DNA of 64,000 nucleotides from Bacteroidota bacterium (GTDB lineage Bacteria; Bacteroidota; Bacteroidia; Flavobacteriales; Weeksellaceae): assembly GCA_023419095.1 (NCBI GenBank), contig JAEZYN010000030.1:20345-84344 (forward strand), given 5' to 3'. Under the pieces are notes generated by a model. That model had not been told where the DNA came from, searched no databases, and saw nothing but the letters and a program-made list of their open reading frames with translations. Within the stretch, counting starts at the first letter, position 1, and every line of letters starts with the position of its first letter. A program made the translations under genes and the position numbers. This document shows positions 51,433 through 60,460 of this stretch, in pieces.

Positions 51433-52095
51433 ATGTTAGAAATAGCCTGTTTTGAAATTACCTCAGCCGAAACCGCTTTGCGTTCGATGGCTGACCGTAT
51501 TGAGTTCTGCGCCGATCATTCGGCGGGCGGCACAACTCCTGATTTCTATGAATTTCTACATCTGAAACGTACTTTCAGCAAGCCGCTTTACGTGATGATC
51601 AGGCCTAAAGGCGGTCCGTTCTATTATTCTGAGACTGAATTTTTGGAGATGAAAAACAGTATTATTTCCTTCGGTGAGGCAGGTGCAGACGGTTTTGTCT
51701 TTGGAATTCTAACACCACAGAATGAAATTGATGTTTTAAAAAATGCTGAACTGATCACACTCGCTGCCGGCATTCCATGTAGCTTTCACCGTGCGGTAGA
51801 CAGGACGGCGAACCTTGACAGGTCTGTGGAAAGCCTGATAAAACTCGGTTTCATGACCGTGCTGACGTCAGGAGGAAAATCGTCAGCACTCGAAGGCAAA
51901 GAAAATCTGAAAAATCTCGTTTCCAATTATTCTAACGACATTGAGATTCTCGTAGGCGGCGGCGTAAGGTCTGAAAATGTAGCGGAAATAAAGGAATTTA
52001 CGGGCGCGAAAAGTTTTCATTCATCAGCCATCCCGAAATATGACACCTTTGCAAGTGCCGATGAAATCAAGCGTCTCAAAAAGCTGATTTCCTGA
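51433..52095 (+). CDS. cutC: copper homeostasis protein CutC
   Basis: The 220-residue TIM-barrel protein has the CutC hallmarks: EITSAETALRSM near the start, MIRPKGGPFYYSETEFLEM near residue 55, FHRAVDRTANLDRSVESLIKLGF near 118 and LVGGGVRSEN near 175. It is implicated in copper tolerance in Escherichia coli, though the exact role is disputed. Its stop codon abuts the stop of the convergent amidinotransferase-type gene at 52096, with no bases between. Confidence 0.9.
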   Translation: MLEIACFEITSAETALRSMADRIEFCADHSAGGTTPDFYEFLHLKRTFSKPLYVMIRPKGGPFYYSETEFLEMKNSIISFGEAGADGFVFGILTPQNEIDVLKNAELITLAAGIPCSFHRAVDRTANLDRSVESLIKLGFMTVLTSGGKSSALEGKENLKNLVSNYSNDIEILVGGGVRSENVAEIKEFTGAKSFHSSAIPKYDTFASADEIKRLKKLIS

Positions 52096-53010
52096 TTATT
52101 CCCGAACAAGCGGAAGGGTAGAGCAACGGAGAAGACCGCCCATTTTAGCGATTTCACGATATGGTACTTCCTCCACCGTCATTCCCCATTCATTTCGTAA
52201 ATGTTCGTTCAGACGCGTAAAAGTTCCGTCGGAAACCACCACATCGGGCGCGATGGAGAAGATGTTCGGATTCATGTCAAACATCTCTTCTCTGGTCACG
52301 TGGAAGCAGTTTTCTTCACCGAAAATATCAAGTAAAAGGCGATAATCGCTTTCATCTACAAAACCGTCGCGGTAAATAATGCATTTATCTTTTCCGACAG
52401 GATTAAACGTGCAGTCCAGATGCAGAATTCCGGCAAAGGCATCAAAGTCATTTTTCCTCAGTTCAAGATCAATGATGCGTTTCTTTGGGAAGTATTCTTT
52501 TAATATTTCAATCGCGTATTCATTCGTACGTGCGGTTTTATAATTACGGTAATCTTCTGAAAAACAGGTGCCAACGAACAGAAAATCATTCCAGACGATC
52601 ACGTCACCACCCTCGATATGGGCGGAATCGGGCAGATTGATAATATTCTTCCAGCCAACGCGCGCAAAAATCTTCCGGTAGGCATTCTGCTCGTTATAGC
52701 GGTCCTGGATGATATTTGAAATGATCATCTTATCATCGATGACAAAGGCTACATCACGTGCAAAAACCTGGTTGTAATCTTCAATGAGGTGTGGGCGGTA
52801 CACTTCCACATCATATTTCAAGAGAACTTTTTCAAATTCAGACATTTCCACAACGATATCTTCCTCACGCGGATATATTCCGTTTTGTATCGAATGGTAA
52901 GATTTTGCATCATAACTATGCTCCAGTGCATGCACAGGACCCATCGAGTGGGGTAGACCGAGAACTACAGATTTCAGTCTGCCGGTTTCGTTTTTAATAT
53001 GTAGTTTCAT
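52096..53010 (-). CDS. arginine deiminase/amidinotransferase-superfamily protein
   Basis: The 304-residue protein has the pentein fold pattern: SAHIEGGDVIVW (Glu-Gly-Gly-Asp), LHLDCTFNPVG (catalytic His) and a C-terminal GGLLRCSTLPLVRE with Cys296 as nucleophile. It may be a dimethylarginine dimethylaminohydrolase or related hydrolase. Together with CtlX and the decarboxylase/agmatinase pair it points to arginine-derived catabolism. The stop codon abuts that of cutC. Confidence 0.78.
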   Translation of the reverse strand: MKLHIKNETGRLKSVVLGLPHSMGPVHALEHSYDAKSYHSIQNGIYPREEDIVVEMSEFEKVLLKYDVEVYRPHLIEDYNQVFARDVAFVIDDKMIISNIIQDRYNEQNAYRKIFARVGWKNIINLPDSAHIEGGDVIVWNDFLFVGTCFSEDYRNYKTARTNEYAIEILKEYFPKKRIIDLELRKNDFDAFAGILHLDCTFNPVGKDKCIIYRDGFVDESDYRLLLDIFGEENCFHVTREEMFDMNPNIFSIAPDVVVSDGTFTRLNEHLRNEWGMTVEEVPYREIAKMGGLLRCSTLPLVRE

Positions 53011-53273
53011 AATTTCGCAAGAGTTCCAAATTTAAACAATTGCATTGAAGTAGGAAAATTTTAAAAATAATGATCAGGATGATGACAAAACGGCAGTATC
53101 AAAGACAATTCTTCTTTTAACATTTGCATTAAAATTTAATCAAACCACTGTATTTACATTAAAAAGTGCCAATGATTGTTAAGGTTTAGTTAAAATTGAA
53201 ACAACTCTATAATAATCTCCACTTATTTAGCATTAAATTTGACAATTACAAGACGAAAATCGAAAATAATATT

Positions 53274-54785
53274 ATGAAGATGAACATTATAAAAAAACTA
53301 ATTCCTTACGCCGTCGTAGGTGTTATTTCCGGTGGTACTACATTTGGTGCCATCAATTATTTTAACGAGAAGAACAGCGATTCTGAATTCTCCTATTTCG
53401 CTCCTAAAAACAGCGATGCGAAGTACGCTTCCTTTAACATGACGGGGGTAGGTGATGATTTCGTGAAAGCTTCAAAAATGACGGTGCCTGCTGTAGTGAG
53501 CATTAAAAATTATGCAGACCGCACCTCGCGCCGAAGCGAACAGGATATGTTCGACCTGTTTTTCGGAAATCCCTTTGGCGGACAGCCCCGTCAGCAGCAG
53601 CCACCACAGAATATGCCGTCGGGAATGGGTTCGGGTGTCATCATTTCACCTGATGGATACATTATTTCGAACAACCACGTTATTGCGGGTGCGAGCAAAC
53701 TGGAAGTGGTGCTTTCCAATAAAAAATCATACGTTGCGAACCTTGTAGGAACCGATCCTACGACGGATATCGCACTTCTAAAAATTGAAGAAAAAGGTTT
53801 GCCTTATTTGAACTTTGCAAATTCTGATAATGTGGAAGTAGGGCAATGGGTTTTGGCAGTGGGGAACCCAATGGGCCTGAATTCAACTGTAACTGCAGGA
53901 ATTGTGTCAGCAAAAGGCCGAAGCATTGATTTACTAAGTCAGCAATCTCGTACACCGATTGAAAGTTTCATCCAGACGGATGCGGCCATTAATCCGGGAA
54001 ATTCTGGTGGAGCTTTGGTAAATCCGAATGGTGAACTTATCGGTATTAACTCGGCGATTTCTTCGAAAACAGGTTATTATGAAGGTTATGGTTTTGCAGT
54101 ACCTTCAAATCTGGCCAGAAAAGTGGTAGAGGACATTAAGAAATTTGGTCTCGTACAGCGCGGATTCCTGGGTGTGAATACGCTTGATCTGTCTGATACG
54201 CGTCAGGTTACCGCCTACAACCAGCAAAACAAAACCAATCTGAAAGCGGGCGAAGGTGTATATCTGACACAGGTTGTGGCTAAAGGTGGTGCGGAAGCAG
54301 CCGGATTAAGAACCGGTGATATCATTACTAAAGTTGACAATACGGTTATTTCAAGCTATTATGATCTTTCATTTGCCGTAGGAAGCAAGCGTCCGGGTGA
54401 CAAAGTTTCGGTGACTTATACACGAAATGGCCGCACAAACACTACTGATGTAACTTTACGCGATGAAAAGGGCGGAACTTCATTCCGCAGCAAAGCAGAT
54501 CTTACGGTGACGGAAAGGATCGGGTCAGATTTTGAACCGTTAAGTGAAAGATTCAAAACAGATTACGGCCTGAACAGTGGTGTGATTGCGAAAAATGTGG
54601 TTTCCGGAAGCGAGATGGCGAAGATTGGCGTGGTAGATAACTACATCATCGTCGAAGTGAACGGGAAGCCGGTGAATTCACAGAAAGATGTAGAAAAAAT
54701 TCTGCAGGGTTACACCGGAAACGTGCAGGTGAAGTATGTTGATGAGTATGGCCGAATCACCACCCGAGGTTTCAAAATGCCCTAA
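53274..54785 (+). CDS. HtrA/DegP family serine protease
   Basis: The start is placed at ATG 53274 (MKMNIIKKLIPYAVVGVISGG), 26 codons inside the longer frame, because it gives a proper membrane anchor or signal. The 503-residue enzyme is a periplasmic quality-control protease with His135 (NNHVIAG), Asp165 (DPTTDIALLK) and Ser244 (NPGNSGGALV), followed by two PDZ domains (about 315-400 and 420-503). Its leader lacks a clear promoter element. A terminator follows. Confidence 0.92.
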   Translation: MKMNIIKKLIPYAVVGVISGGTTFGAINYFNEKNSDSEFSYFAPKNSDAKYASFNMTGVGDDFVKASKMTVPAVVSIKNYADRTSRRSEQDMFDLFFGNPFGGQPRQQQPPQNMPSGMGSGVIISPDGYIISNNHVIAGASKLEVVLSNKKSYVANLVGTDPTTDIALLKIEEKGLPYLNFANSDNVEVGQWVLAVGNPMGLNSTVTAGIVSAKGRSIDLLSQQSRTPIESFIQTDAAINPGNSGGALVNPNGELIGINSAISSKTGYYEGYGFAVPSNLARKVVEDIKKFGLVQRGFLGVNTLDLSDTRQVTAYNQQNKTNLKAGEGVYLTQVVAKGGAEAAGLRTGDIITKVDNTVISSYYDLSFAVGSKRPGDKVSVTYTRNGRTNTTDVTLRDEKGGTSFRSKADLTVTERIGSDFEPLSERFKTDYGLNSGVIAKNVVSGSEMAKIGVVDNYIIVEVNGKPVNSQKDVEKILQGYTGNVQVKYVDEYGRITTRGFKMP

Positions 54786-54808
54786 TATTTAAATATAATA
54801 AAAAAGAG

Positions 54809-54838
54809 AAGCGCAACTTACGAAGTTGCGCTTTTTTT
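54809..54838. terminator. bidirectional terminator, overlaps a stop codon
   Basis: AAGCGCAACTT and AAGTTGCGCTT form an 11-bp stem with a 3-nt loop, flanked by A and T runs. The stop codon of the minus-strand membrane gene (54818-54820) lies inside it. Confidence 0.85.
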
Positions 54839-55279
54839 ATGCTGAAGCCGTTTCTGGCGGCGTTTTTTCTTTTCGTAAATAACTTCCGTAATCTTGCCTC
54901 CAATCCATGAGAACGGAAAAAATGTAAGGAATATCAGGATTTTGTAGAATGTTGGATGATACGGAAAGATAATAATGTCAAGCATCGCACAAAAAAGCAG
55001 GATGAACCCGATCAAAATCGCGTAGGCTACTTTCGCATATTTCACGATGATGGCGGTGATGACGCCGCCCACAGTAGCCGCAATACCCGAGGATATAAGT
55101 AGCGCCACGAAAAAATACGGCTTGTGCTCCATCGCGATCAGCAGTTTTTCCCAGTGCTGAAAAGGCGCAAACTCGTCGTAAGTGATCCAGGCCGAATTGA
55201 GTCTCACGCCAAGTGAGATCAGTACAGCCGCTACCCCGAGCCCTACCAGTACCCCGATCGTATTTCGAAGGAAATTCAT
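54818..55279 (-). CDS. membrane protein, four helices
   Basis: The 153-residue protein has four hydrophobic helices, including NTIGVLVGLGVAAVLISLGV, YFFVALLISSGIAATVGGV and VAYAILIGFILLFCAML, with a Lys/Arg-rich tail. No family is recognised. Its ATG directly abuts the RidA stop codon (55280), so it is translated right after RidA and is probably the last gene of the lptD operon. Confidence 0.75.
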   Translation of the reverse strand: MNFLRNTIGVLVGLGVAAVLISLGVRLNSAWITYDEFAPFQHWEKLLIAMEHKPYFFVALLISSGIAATVGGVITAIIVKYAKVAYAILIGFILLFCAMLDIIIFPYHPTFYKILIFLTFFPFSWIGGKITEVIYEKKKRRQKRLQHKKSATS

Positions 55280-55660
55280 TTAGAACTGATGTGCGATCAT
55301 TGAAATTTCGATGTCCACATTTTTCGGCAGACAGGAAACCTGCACCGTCTCGCGCGCCGGATAATGATCAGCATCCAGATATGAAGCGTAGATATCATTC
55401 ATCACCGAAAAATCGTCCATGTTTTTAAGGAAAATGGTTGCCTTCACTACATTCTTAAAGGTGAGTCCGGCTTCGGTGAGGATGGCCTGCAAGTTTTTCA
55501 TTACCTGGTGCGTTTCTTTTTCAATGCCTTCCACCAGCTTTCCTGTTTCCGGATTAAGTGGAATCTGGCCTGAAATGTACAGTATTCCGTTCGCAAAATT
55601 TGCCTGAGAATACGGGCCGATGGCCGCGGGCGCGTCAGGAGTAGATATAATAGTTTTCAT
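55280..55660 (-). CDS. ridA: RidA family imine deaminase
   Basis: The 126-residue protein begins MKTIISTPDAPAAIGPYSQAN and has GILYISGQIPLNPETGKLVEG and the end PARETVQVSCLPKNVDIEI. It hydrolyses reactive enamine/imine intermediates made by PLP enzymes such as threonine dehydratase. Length fits. It lies 55 bp after lptD and abuts the downstream membrane gene, suggesting a three-gene transcript. Confidence 0.92.
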   Translation of the reverse strand: MKTIISTPDAPAAIGPYSQANFANGILYISGQIPLNPETGKLVEGIEKETHQVMKNLQAILTEAGLTFKNVVKATIFLKNMDDFSVMNDIYASYLDADHYPARETVQVSCLPKNVDIEISMIAHQF

Positions 55661-55715
55661 ATCAAATTATTGTGTCGCAAATATAAACTAATGTTTAATT
55701 CTTTCAAAAATAATC

Positions 55716-58307
55716 TTAGAAAGGCGCGTTTGGCTGGTTGAAGCTGCGGTCTTTGTACTTCAGCGCGTCGCGGAGGATGTTTGCTTTGATGCCGATGAAG
55801 AAATCGTAAACTTTATACGGCCCGTACGGAATCCAGTTGAAATTGATGGTGAAACTTCGCTGGTCACGTGAAAAACCGAGCTGAGTGGTTGCGATTTCTT
55901 TAGAAATCACGTCGTAGTAAAGGTTTCCGGTGATATTCCAGTAAGGCGTGAGTTTAATGCTGCCGTCAAGTCCGATCGACGCCATTTTGTTACCGAATCG
56001 TGTCAGGCTACGTGTATAGCTGTATTGGGCATTGATATTTAAAGTCCACGGCTGCGTAAACTGCGAGTAATTATCATCGTCGAAATAATAGTTTTCATTT
56101 CGTATCTCACCTTTTTTCGAGTATGTTTTGGAAATATCTTCCGCATCCTTTTTCTTAAATATTTCACTGCTGAGCGGATAAGAAAGCTGCGCGTTAAAAC
56201 CCTGAACGCTGAAACGTCCGAAGTTTTCGGTACGCACACCTACCGCTTCGCCCGGCGCGAAAGTAATTTCATAAGGTTCGAGGTTCAGACCCGTATTGAT
56301 GTTCAGTTTTTCGAAAATCGTGGTCTGGCCGTTAAATGAAAATATAGACCAGCGGTTTGAAGGTGCGGCAAAATTGTAATTGGCATTGAAATTTAAACTT
56401 TCAAAGATTTTGATTTTACGCGTTCCTACAGAGTCATTTTTCGATCTTACCTTCATCTCCAGATTGTTGTTCACAGACAAACTCAGCGCCTGCACAAGTC
56501 CTGAGTTGGGTGAGCCGATGATTCCACGGTCGAAAATGGAATATGGCGTCATTTCACCGCGGTCATTGTAGTAGTTTTTGTAGTAGCCAAAGCCGGGGGC
56601 CGAAAAATCGGGCGAGTACGTGAACCCGATCTGCGGTGTCATCATGTGGCGAATCGCCTGTACTGCAGAACTTCGTTTAAAATTCAGCATACCATAAAGC
56701 ACCGTCTGCAGACTCGCGCCCGTAGAAAATGAAGAATAGCCCGTGATTTTTTTCTTAAAGGTGTCTTCTACCGTATTGGTCACCGGATTGTAAGCGCGTG
56801 ATAAAGATTTCGTTGTCAATGCGTTATCTACATTTGCATTCAGAGAGAAAGTGAAATATTTCGCAATCGTGGTATTGGTTCCCAGCACAATATTGTTTTT
56901 CAGACCTGTTTGCATTTTGTCCCACATTGCACTGGTAAACAGCTCATTCTCATTGGTCTGCACGTAATTATTAAAATTTAAACCTGTATTGACGGTAATG
57001 TTTTCAAGTAAGCCCTGACGCACACCGGTTTTAGGTTTAAACAGATAAAACTGATTGATGGCAACATTCAGCACCGGTAATTTTAAATCTGCCAGACCGT
57101 TTGAGAAATTCTGTGAGTAAGATGACGTCCCGGTAATAGTTATGGGCAGCGTGAGAAACCGTTTGACGATGCTGACACTCGAGTTTTGCTGCGCGTTGAG
57201 GTTGTTCTGATTAAATGCGTAATTGTTATTTACCGTATTGTTGTAAAATTTATTGCTCACCACGTCCACGGAGGCTGAAAAGGTGAGGAAAGGATTCGCC
57301 TTCGTATCCTGCTGGTGTCTCCAGGCGATACGGTAGGTCCCGGTTTTTGAATAATCAGAAAGCCCTTTGATGCCGCGGATTGTAGTACCGATATCGGCGG
57401 AAAAGTTCCCGGTGTAGCGGTAATTTTTCTTGTAGTTGACTTCAGGTCTAAGGGTCCAGCTGCCTTTTGTGTAGATATCAGCCAGTATTTTTAGATCGAA
57501 ATGGTCGCCGATCGGCTGATAATAGCCAAGCGAGTTCAGGAAAAAACCAACGTCTTCGCGCTCGCCAAAACTCGGGATCAGAATTCCCGCACTCCGTTTA
57601 TCAGAAAACGGCAAGATCGCAAACGGCATGATGAGCGGTGTCGGAACCTGTTCTACGTAAAGCTGTATCGGTCCCGTGATGACCTGCGATTTCTCTTTGC
57701 CTTTCACCAGTTTAATGTTGGGCGCGAGGAGATAATAGTCTGCAATTGTATCCTTTTTCTTAATGAAATATTCATCCGTCGTGTATTTTCCGCGACGCAT
57801 GAAAAATACCGAATCATTGTATTTCTTGGTCCTTTCGGCTATGATGACACCTTCGCTTTCTTCAGTTCTGGCATTGAAAGCGATGGCCTGACGCGTCTTT
57901 ATATTATAGGTGAATTCGTCATATTCATACTCCTTGCCACCCTGATTAGCAATTGCAGGTGTTTTTATACGGCCCAGAGAATCAAGTTCGCCACGTGCGA
58001 AAATGAGCGATTTGTTCCAGTCAATCGATATATAATCGGCATCAATCTGCATATCCTGATACTTTACCTGTGCTTTTCGGTTGAGGTAAGTCATCTTTTT
58101 CGGAACATCATTGCGTATATTATCGGCCTTGGTTTTTACCACGGCCTGAAGCTGTTCGGGGGTGACTCTCAGTGTGTCAGCCACTCTCGCGGTATCGGTA
58201 AGTGCCTTATTTTCAGACAAATTTTGAGCATGTATATTTGCTAAAATATTGTTAAAAATTAGGATTATTAGGAATAGAAATATATTTTTGAAGCCAGTTT
58301 TGACCAA
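55716..58307 (-). CDS. lptD: LPS-assembly protein LptD
   Basis: The 863-residue outer membrane protein inserts lipopolysaccharide into the outer leaflet. It has a signal peptide (MVKTGFKNIFLFLIILIFNNILANIHAQ), an N-terminal OstA-like region (about 60-200, DADYISIDWNKSLIFARGELD), and a large barrel (about 220-863) with RSAGILIPSFGEREDVGFFLNSLGYY. Length and layout fit Bacteroidota LptD. It is divergent from the amidase gene, 50 bp apart, and heads the ridA operon. Confidence 0.9.
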   Translation of the reverse strand: MVKTGFKNIFLFLIILIFNNILANIHAQNLSENKALTDTARVADTLRVTPEQLQAVVKTKADNIRNDVPKKMTYLNRKAQVKYQDMQIDADYISIDWNKSLIFARGELDSLGRIKTPAIANQGGKEYEYDEFTYNIKTRQAIAFNARTEESEGVIIAERTKKYNDSVFFMRRGKYTTDEYFIKKKDTIADYYLLAPNIKLVKGKEKSQVITGPIQLYVEQVPTPLIMPFAILPFSDKRSAGILIPSFGEREDVGFFLNSLGYYQPIGDHFDLKILADIYTKGSWTLRPEVNYKKNYRYTGNFSADIGTTIRGIKGLSDYSKTGTYRIAWRHQQDTKANPFLTFSASVDVVSNKFYNNTVNNNYAFNQNNLNAQQNSSVSIVKRFLTLPITITGTSSYSQNFSNGLADLKLPVLNVAINQFYLFKPKTGVRQGLLENITVNTGLNFNNYVQTNENELFTSAMWDKMQTGLKNNIVLGTNTTIAKYFTFSLNANVDNALTTKSLSRAYNPVTNTVEDTFKKKITGYSSFSTGASLQTVLYGMLNFKRSSAVQAIRHMMTPQIGFTYSPDFSAPGFGYYKNYYNDRGEMTPYSIFDRGIIGSPNSGLVQALSLSVNNNLEMKVRSKNDSVGTRKIKIFESLNFNANYNFAAPSNRWSIFSFNGQTTIFEKLNINTGLNLEPYEITFAPGEAVGVRTENFGRFSVQGFNAQLSYPLSSEIFKKKDAEDISKTYSKKGEIRNENYYFDDDNYSQFTQPWTLNINAQYSYTRSLTRFGNKMASIGLDGSIKLTPYWNITGNLYYDVISKEIATTQLGFSRDQRSFTINFNWIPYGPYKVYDFFIGIKANILRDALKYKDRSFNQPNAPF

Positions 58308-58357
58308 TGCGTTGTTTTTGTGGAATTTGGGGTCAAAATTAGCATAAATTTTAAACT

Positions 58358-59647
58358 TTGAAGATGATTAACTCCAGTTTTTCTCCTAAAAAATATTTTC
58401 TCCTTCTCGGCTTTTTAATCTCCATTTTCAGTTTCGCTCAAAAGAAATTCACCATCGTGCTCGATGCGGGCCACGGCGGTTCAGATCACGGTGCCAACCG
58501 CTACTATAGCGATCTGGGTACGGTGCGTGAAAAAGATGTCACGTTGTCTGTAGTGTTAAAAGTGGGCAGAATGCTTGAAAAAAACAAAGACTACAAAGTA
58601 ATATATACAAGGAAAATCGACGAGTATCCTTCTCTGATTGACCGGACAAATCTGGCGAACCGCAGCAAAGCCGACCTTTTTGTGTCTGTACACTGCAATG
58701 CCAGCACCAAAACTTCTCCGTACGGCACCGAAACTTTCGTGCAGGGTCCGGACCAGAACAAAACCAATTTGGAAGTGGCAAAAGCCGAAAATGACGTAAT
58801 CTATCTCGATGAGAAAGACCGCGAGATGTTTGCGTCTTACGACCCAAAATCGCCGGAATCACTGATTGCACTGAAAATACAGCAAAGCAAATACCTTGAA
58901 AGCAGTCTGCTTTTCGGAAGCTTTGTAGAAGACAATTTCGTTAAAAAGGACAAGCGGTTTTCCCGCGGCGTGAAGCAGCAGAACCTGCACGTTCTCCGGC
59001 TGAATGCAATGCCGTCAGTACTCATTGAGACAGGTTTCATCAGCAATTATGACGAGGCAGCATACCTGGCTTCTGAAAAAGGTCAGGATGAGATAGCTGA
59101 AAGTATTCTTCAGGCAGTGACGAGTTATAAAAAAGCGTTGGAAAGAAATGCCACGGTAGCGCCCCGCGAGGTGGAAAAACCGCAGGAAAAACCACTAAAG
59201 AATGACTTCCGTATATTATTGATGTCTACACCTACAAAGTACAGCAATACTGATCCTGCGCTGAAAGGCTTAAACTATATTCTGCCCATAAAAGAAAATG
59301 GTATGTATAAATATTATTACAGTACTACCAATTTGGCTTCCGTGCGTGACAATAACCTGAAAACAGCAAAAGATGCGGGCTTCCGCAATGCGACATCAAT
59401 ATCTTTTGTGCCGAATCAGAAGCTTGGTGTGGGCTATTACAGACTCGAACTGGCGGTAACTGCGCAGAAACTCAGCTCAAATTCACCGATGCTGAATACG
59501 CTGAAAGATGTCACCCGAACTAAAGAAAACGGCAGGTTCTATTATACTTATGGACGTTTCAGTACACTGGAAGAGGCCGTGAAGATGCAGAAAACACTGG
59601 ATGATAAAGGGATTAAAAATACCGTGATAGAAAAAGTTTTAAAATAA
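58358..59647 (+). CDS. N-acetylmuramoyl-L-alanine amidase, AmiC-type
   Basis: The 429-residue exported enzyme cuts the bond between muramic acid and the peptide of peptidoglycan. A signal peptide (about 1-27) precedes the Amidase_3 domain with DAGHGGSDHGA, LGTVREKDVTL, VSVHCNAS and the catalytic Glu in LIETGFISN. The C-terminal half (about 270-429) carries a SPOR-like repeat pair (YILPIKENGMYKYYYS and KENGRFYYTYGRFSTLEEAVKMQ). It is involved in daughter-cell separation. It is divergent from lptD. Confidence 0.9.
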   Translation: MKMINSSFSPKKYFLLLGFLISIFSFAQKKFTIVLDAGHGGSDHGANRYYSDLGTVREKDVTLSVVLKVGRMLEKNKDYKVIYTRKIDEYPSLIDRTNLANRSKADLFVSVHCNASTKTSPYGTETFVQGPDQNKTNLEVAKAENDVIYLDEKDREMFASYDPKSPESLIALKIQQSKYLESSLLFGSFVEDNFVKKDKRFSRGVKQQNLHVLRLNAMPSVLIETGFISNYDEAAYLASEKGQDEIAESILQAVTSYKKALERNATVAPREVEKPQEKPLKNDFRILLMSTPTKYSNTDPALKGLNYILPIKENGMYKYYYSTTNLASVRDNNLKTAKDAGFRNATSISFVPNQKLGVGYYRLELAVTAQKLSSNSPMLNTLKDVTRTKENGRFYYTYGRFSTLEEAVKMQKTLDDKGIKNTVIEKVLK

Positions 59648-59658
59648 ATCCAAGCGGT

Positions 59659-59689
59659 ATTGCAGGATCAAAAGTTTATTGATATTTTT
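59659..59689 (+). promoter_or_regulatory. promoter of the first tRNA-Glu gene
   Basis: TTG at 59659-59661 and TATTTTTG at 59682-59689 are 20 bp apart, a good match to the Bacteroidota promoter. The tRNA begins 18 bp later. Confidence 0.6.
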
Positions 59690-59706
59690 GCAGTCCCTAA
59701 AACAAA

Positions 59707-59778
59707 GGCCTATTCGTCTAGTGGTAAGGACTCAAGATTTTCATTCTTGCAACAGGGGTTCGATTCCCCTATAGGCTA
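59707..59778 (+). tRNA. tRNA-Glu (anticodon TTC)
   Basis: The acceptor stem pairs GGCCTAT with ATAGGCT (a G-U pair at the first position) and the anticodon loop at 59738-59744 reads TTTTCAT, so the anticodon is TTC at 59740-59742. The T arm holds GGTTCGATTCC. The CCA end is not encoded. Confidence 0.95.
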
Positions 59779-59816
59779 CTAAGAATTGAAAATTTAGAAA
59801 AAAAAGAAAAAACATT

Positions 59817-59845
59817 TTGTAACTTAAAAAGATTTTATATCTTTG
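59817..59845 (+). promoter_or_regulatory. rpsT promoter
   Basis: TTG at 59817-59819 and TATCTTTG at 59838-59845 are 18 bp apart. The rpsT ATG follows 21 bp later. Confidence 0.6.
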
Positions 59846-59866
59846 CACCCAAGTTTTTAAAAAGAT

Positions 59867-60121
59867 ATGGCAAATCATAAATCAGCGCTGAAGAGACTCA
59901 GACAAAACGAAAAGAAGAGACTAAGAAATAGATACTATCATAAGACTGCAAGAACAGCTTTGAAAGTACTGCGCAATGAAGAAGATAAAACCGCTGCTAC
60001 AGAGCAATTGCCAAAAGTAATCTCTTTGTTGGATAAGTTGGTGAAGAAAAACATCATCCACAAGAACAAAGCGGCTAACCTAAAAAGCAAATTAACTAAG
60101 CACGTTAACAAACTGGCTTAA
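59867..60121 (+). CDS. rpsT: 30S ribosomal protein S20
   Basis: The 84-residue basic protein starts MANHKSALKRLRQNEKKRLRNRYY, the classic S20 N-terminus, and ends with a conserved Lys-rich helix. It binds 16S rRNA in early 30S assembly. The gene lies between two tRNA-Glu genes; the downstream one is 17 bp past its stop and probably shares its transcript. Confidence 0.98.
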   Translation: MANHKSALKRLRQNEKKRLRNRYYHKTARTALKVLRNEEDKTAATEQLPKVISLLDKLVKKNIIHKNKAANLKSKLTKHVNKLA

Positions 60122-60138
60122 CTTTATAAAAAGCGTCC

Positions 60139-60210
60139 GGCCCGTTCGTCTATCGGTTAGGACCTCAGATTTTCATTCTGGTAAGAGGGGTTCGATTCCC
60201 CTACGGGCTA
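60139..60210 (+). tRNA. tRNA-Glu (anticodon TTC)
   Basis: The acceptor GGCCCGT pairs with ACGGGCT; the anticodon loop at 60170-60176 is TTTTCAT with anticodon TTC at 60172-60174. The T arm contains GGTTCGATTCC. It is similar but not identical to the copy at 59707, and CCA is not encoded. Confidence 0.95.
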
Positions 60211-60211
60211 C

Positions 60212-60243
60212 AAAGCTTCCGAAGTAATTCGGGAGCTTTTTTT
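60212..60243 (+). terminator. terminator after the tRNA/rpsT cluster
   Basis: AAAGCTTCCGAA and TTCGGGAGCTTT form a 12-bp stem with one G-U pair and a 4-nt loop, followed by T residues. Confidence 0.8.
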
Positions 60244-60410
60244 GTGCTCTCACTTTGCTGTTTTATACTTTAATAAAATTCCATGCATCACTTAGAGATT
60301 GACAGTAGGATTTTTATTCCCTTTTTTAAAGCTTGTCTCTAATGTTATTGGCTATTCGCTGAGGTGACTCAAGTTTTTTATCGTTTTGGTTTACAGGTTT
60401 TCGGCGTGTT

Positions 60411-60441
60411 TTGAACAGAAATGTTAAAAATCTTATCTTTG
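60411..60441 (+). promoter_or_regulatory. promoter of the IcmF-type mutase gene
   Basis: TTG at 60411-60413 and TATCTTTG at 60434-60441 are 20 bp apart. The start codon lies 19 bp downstream. The preceding 170 bp (60244-60410) show no gene or repeat. Confidence 0.6.
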
Positions 60442-60460
60442 GCTTTATTCAATTTTAATT

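Noticed and set aside
57501..58244. A long plus-strand frame of 247 codons
   Set aside because: It is the antisense shadow of lptD, which has a clear signal peptide and barrel.
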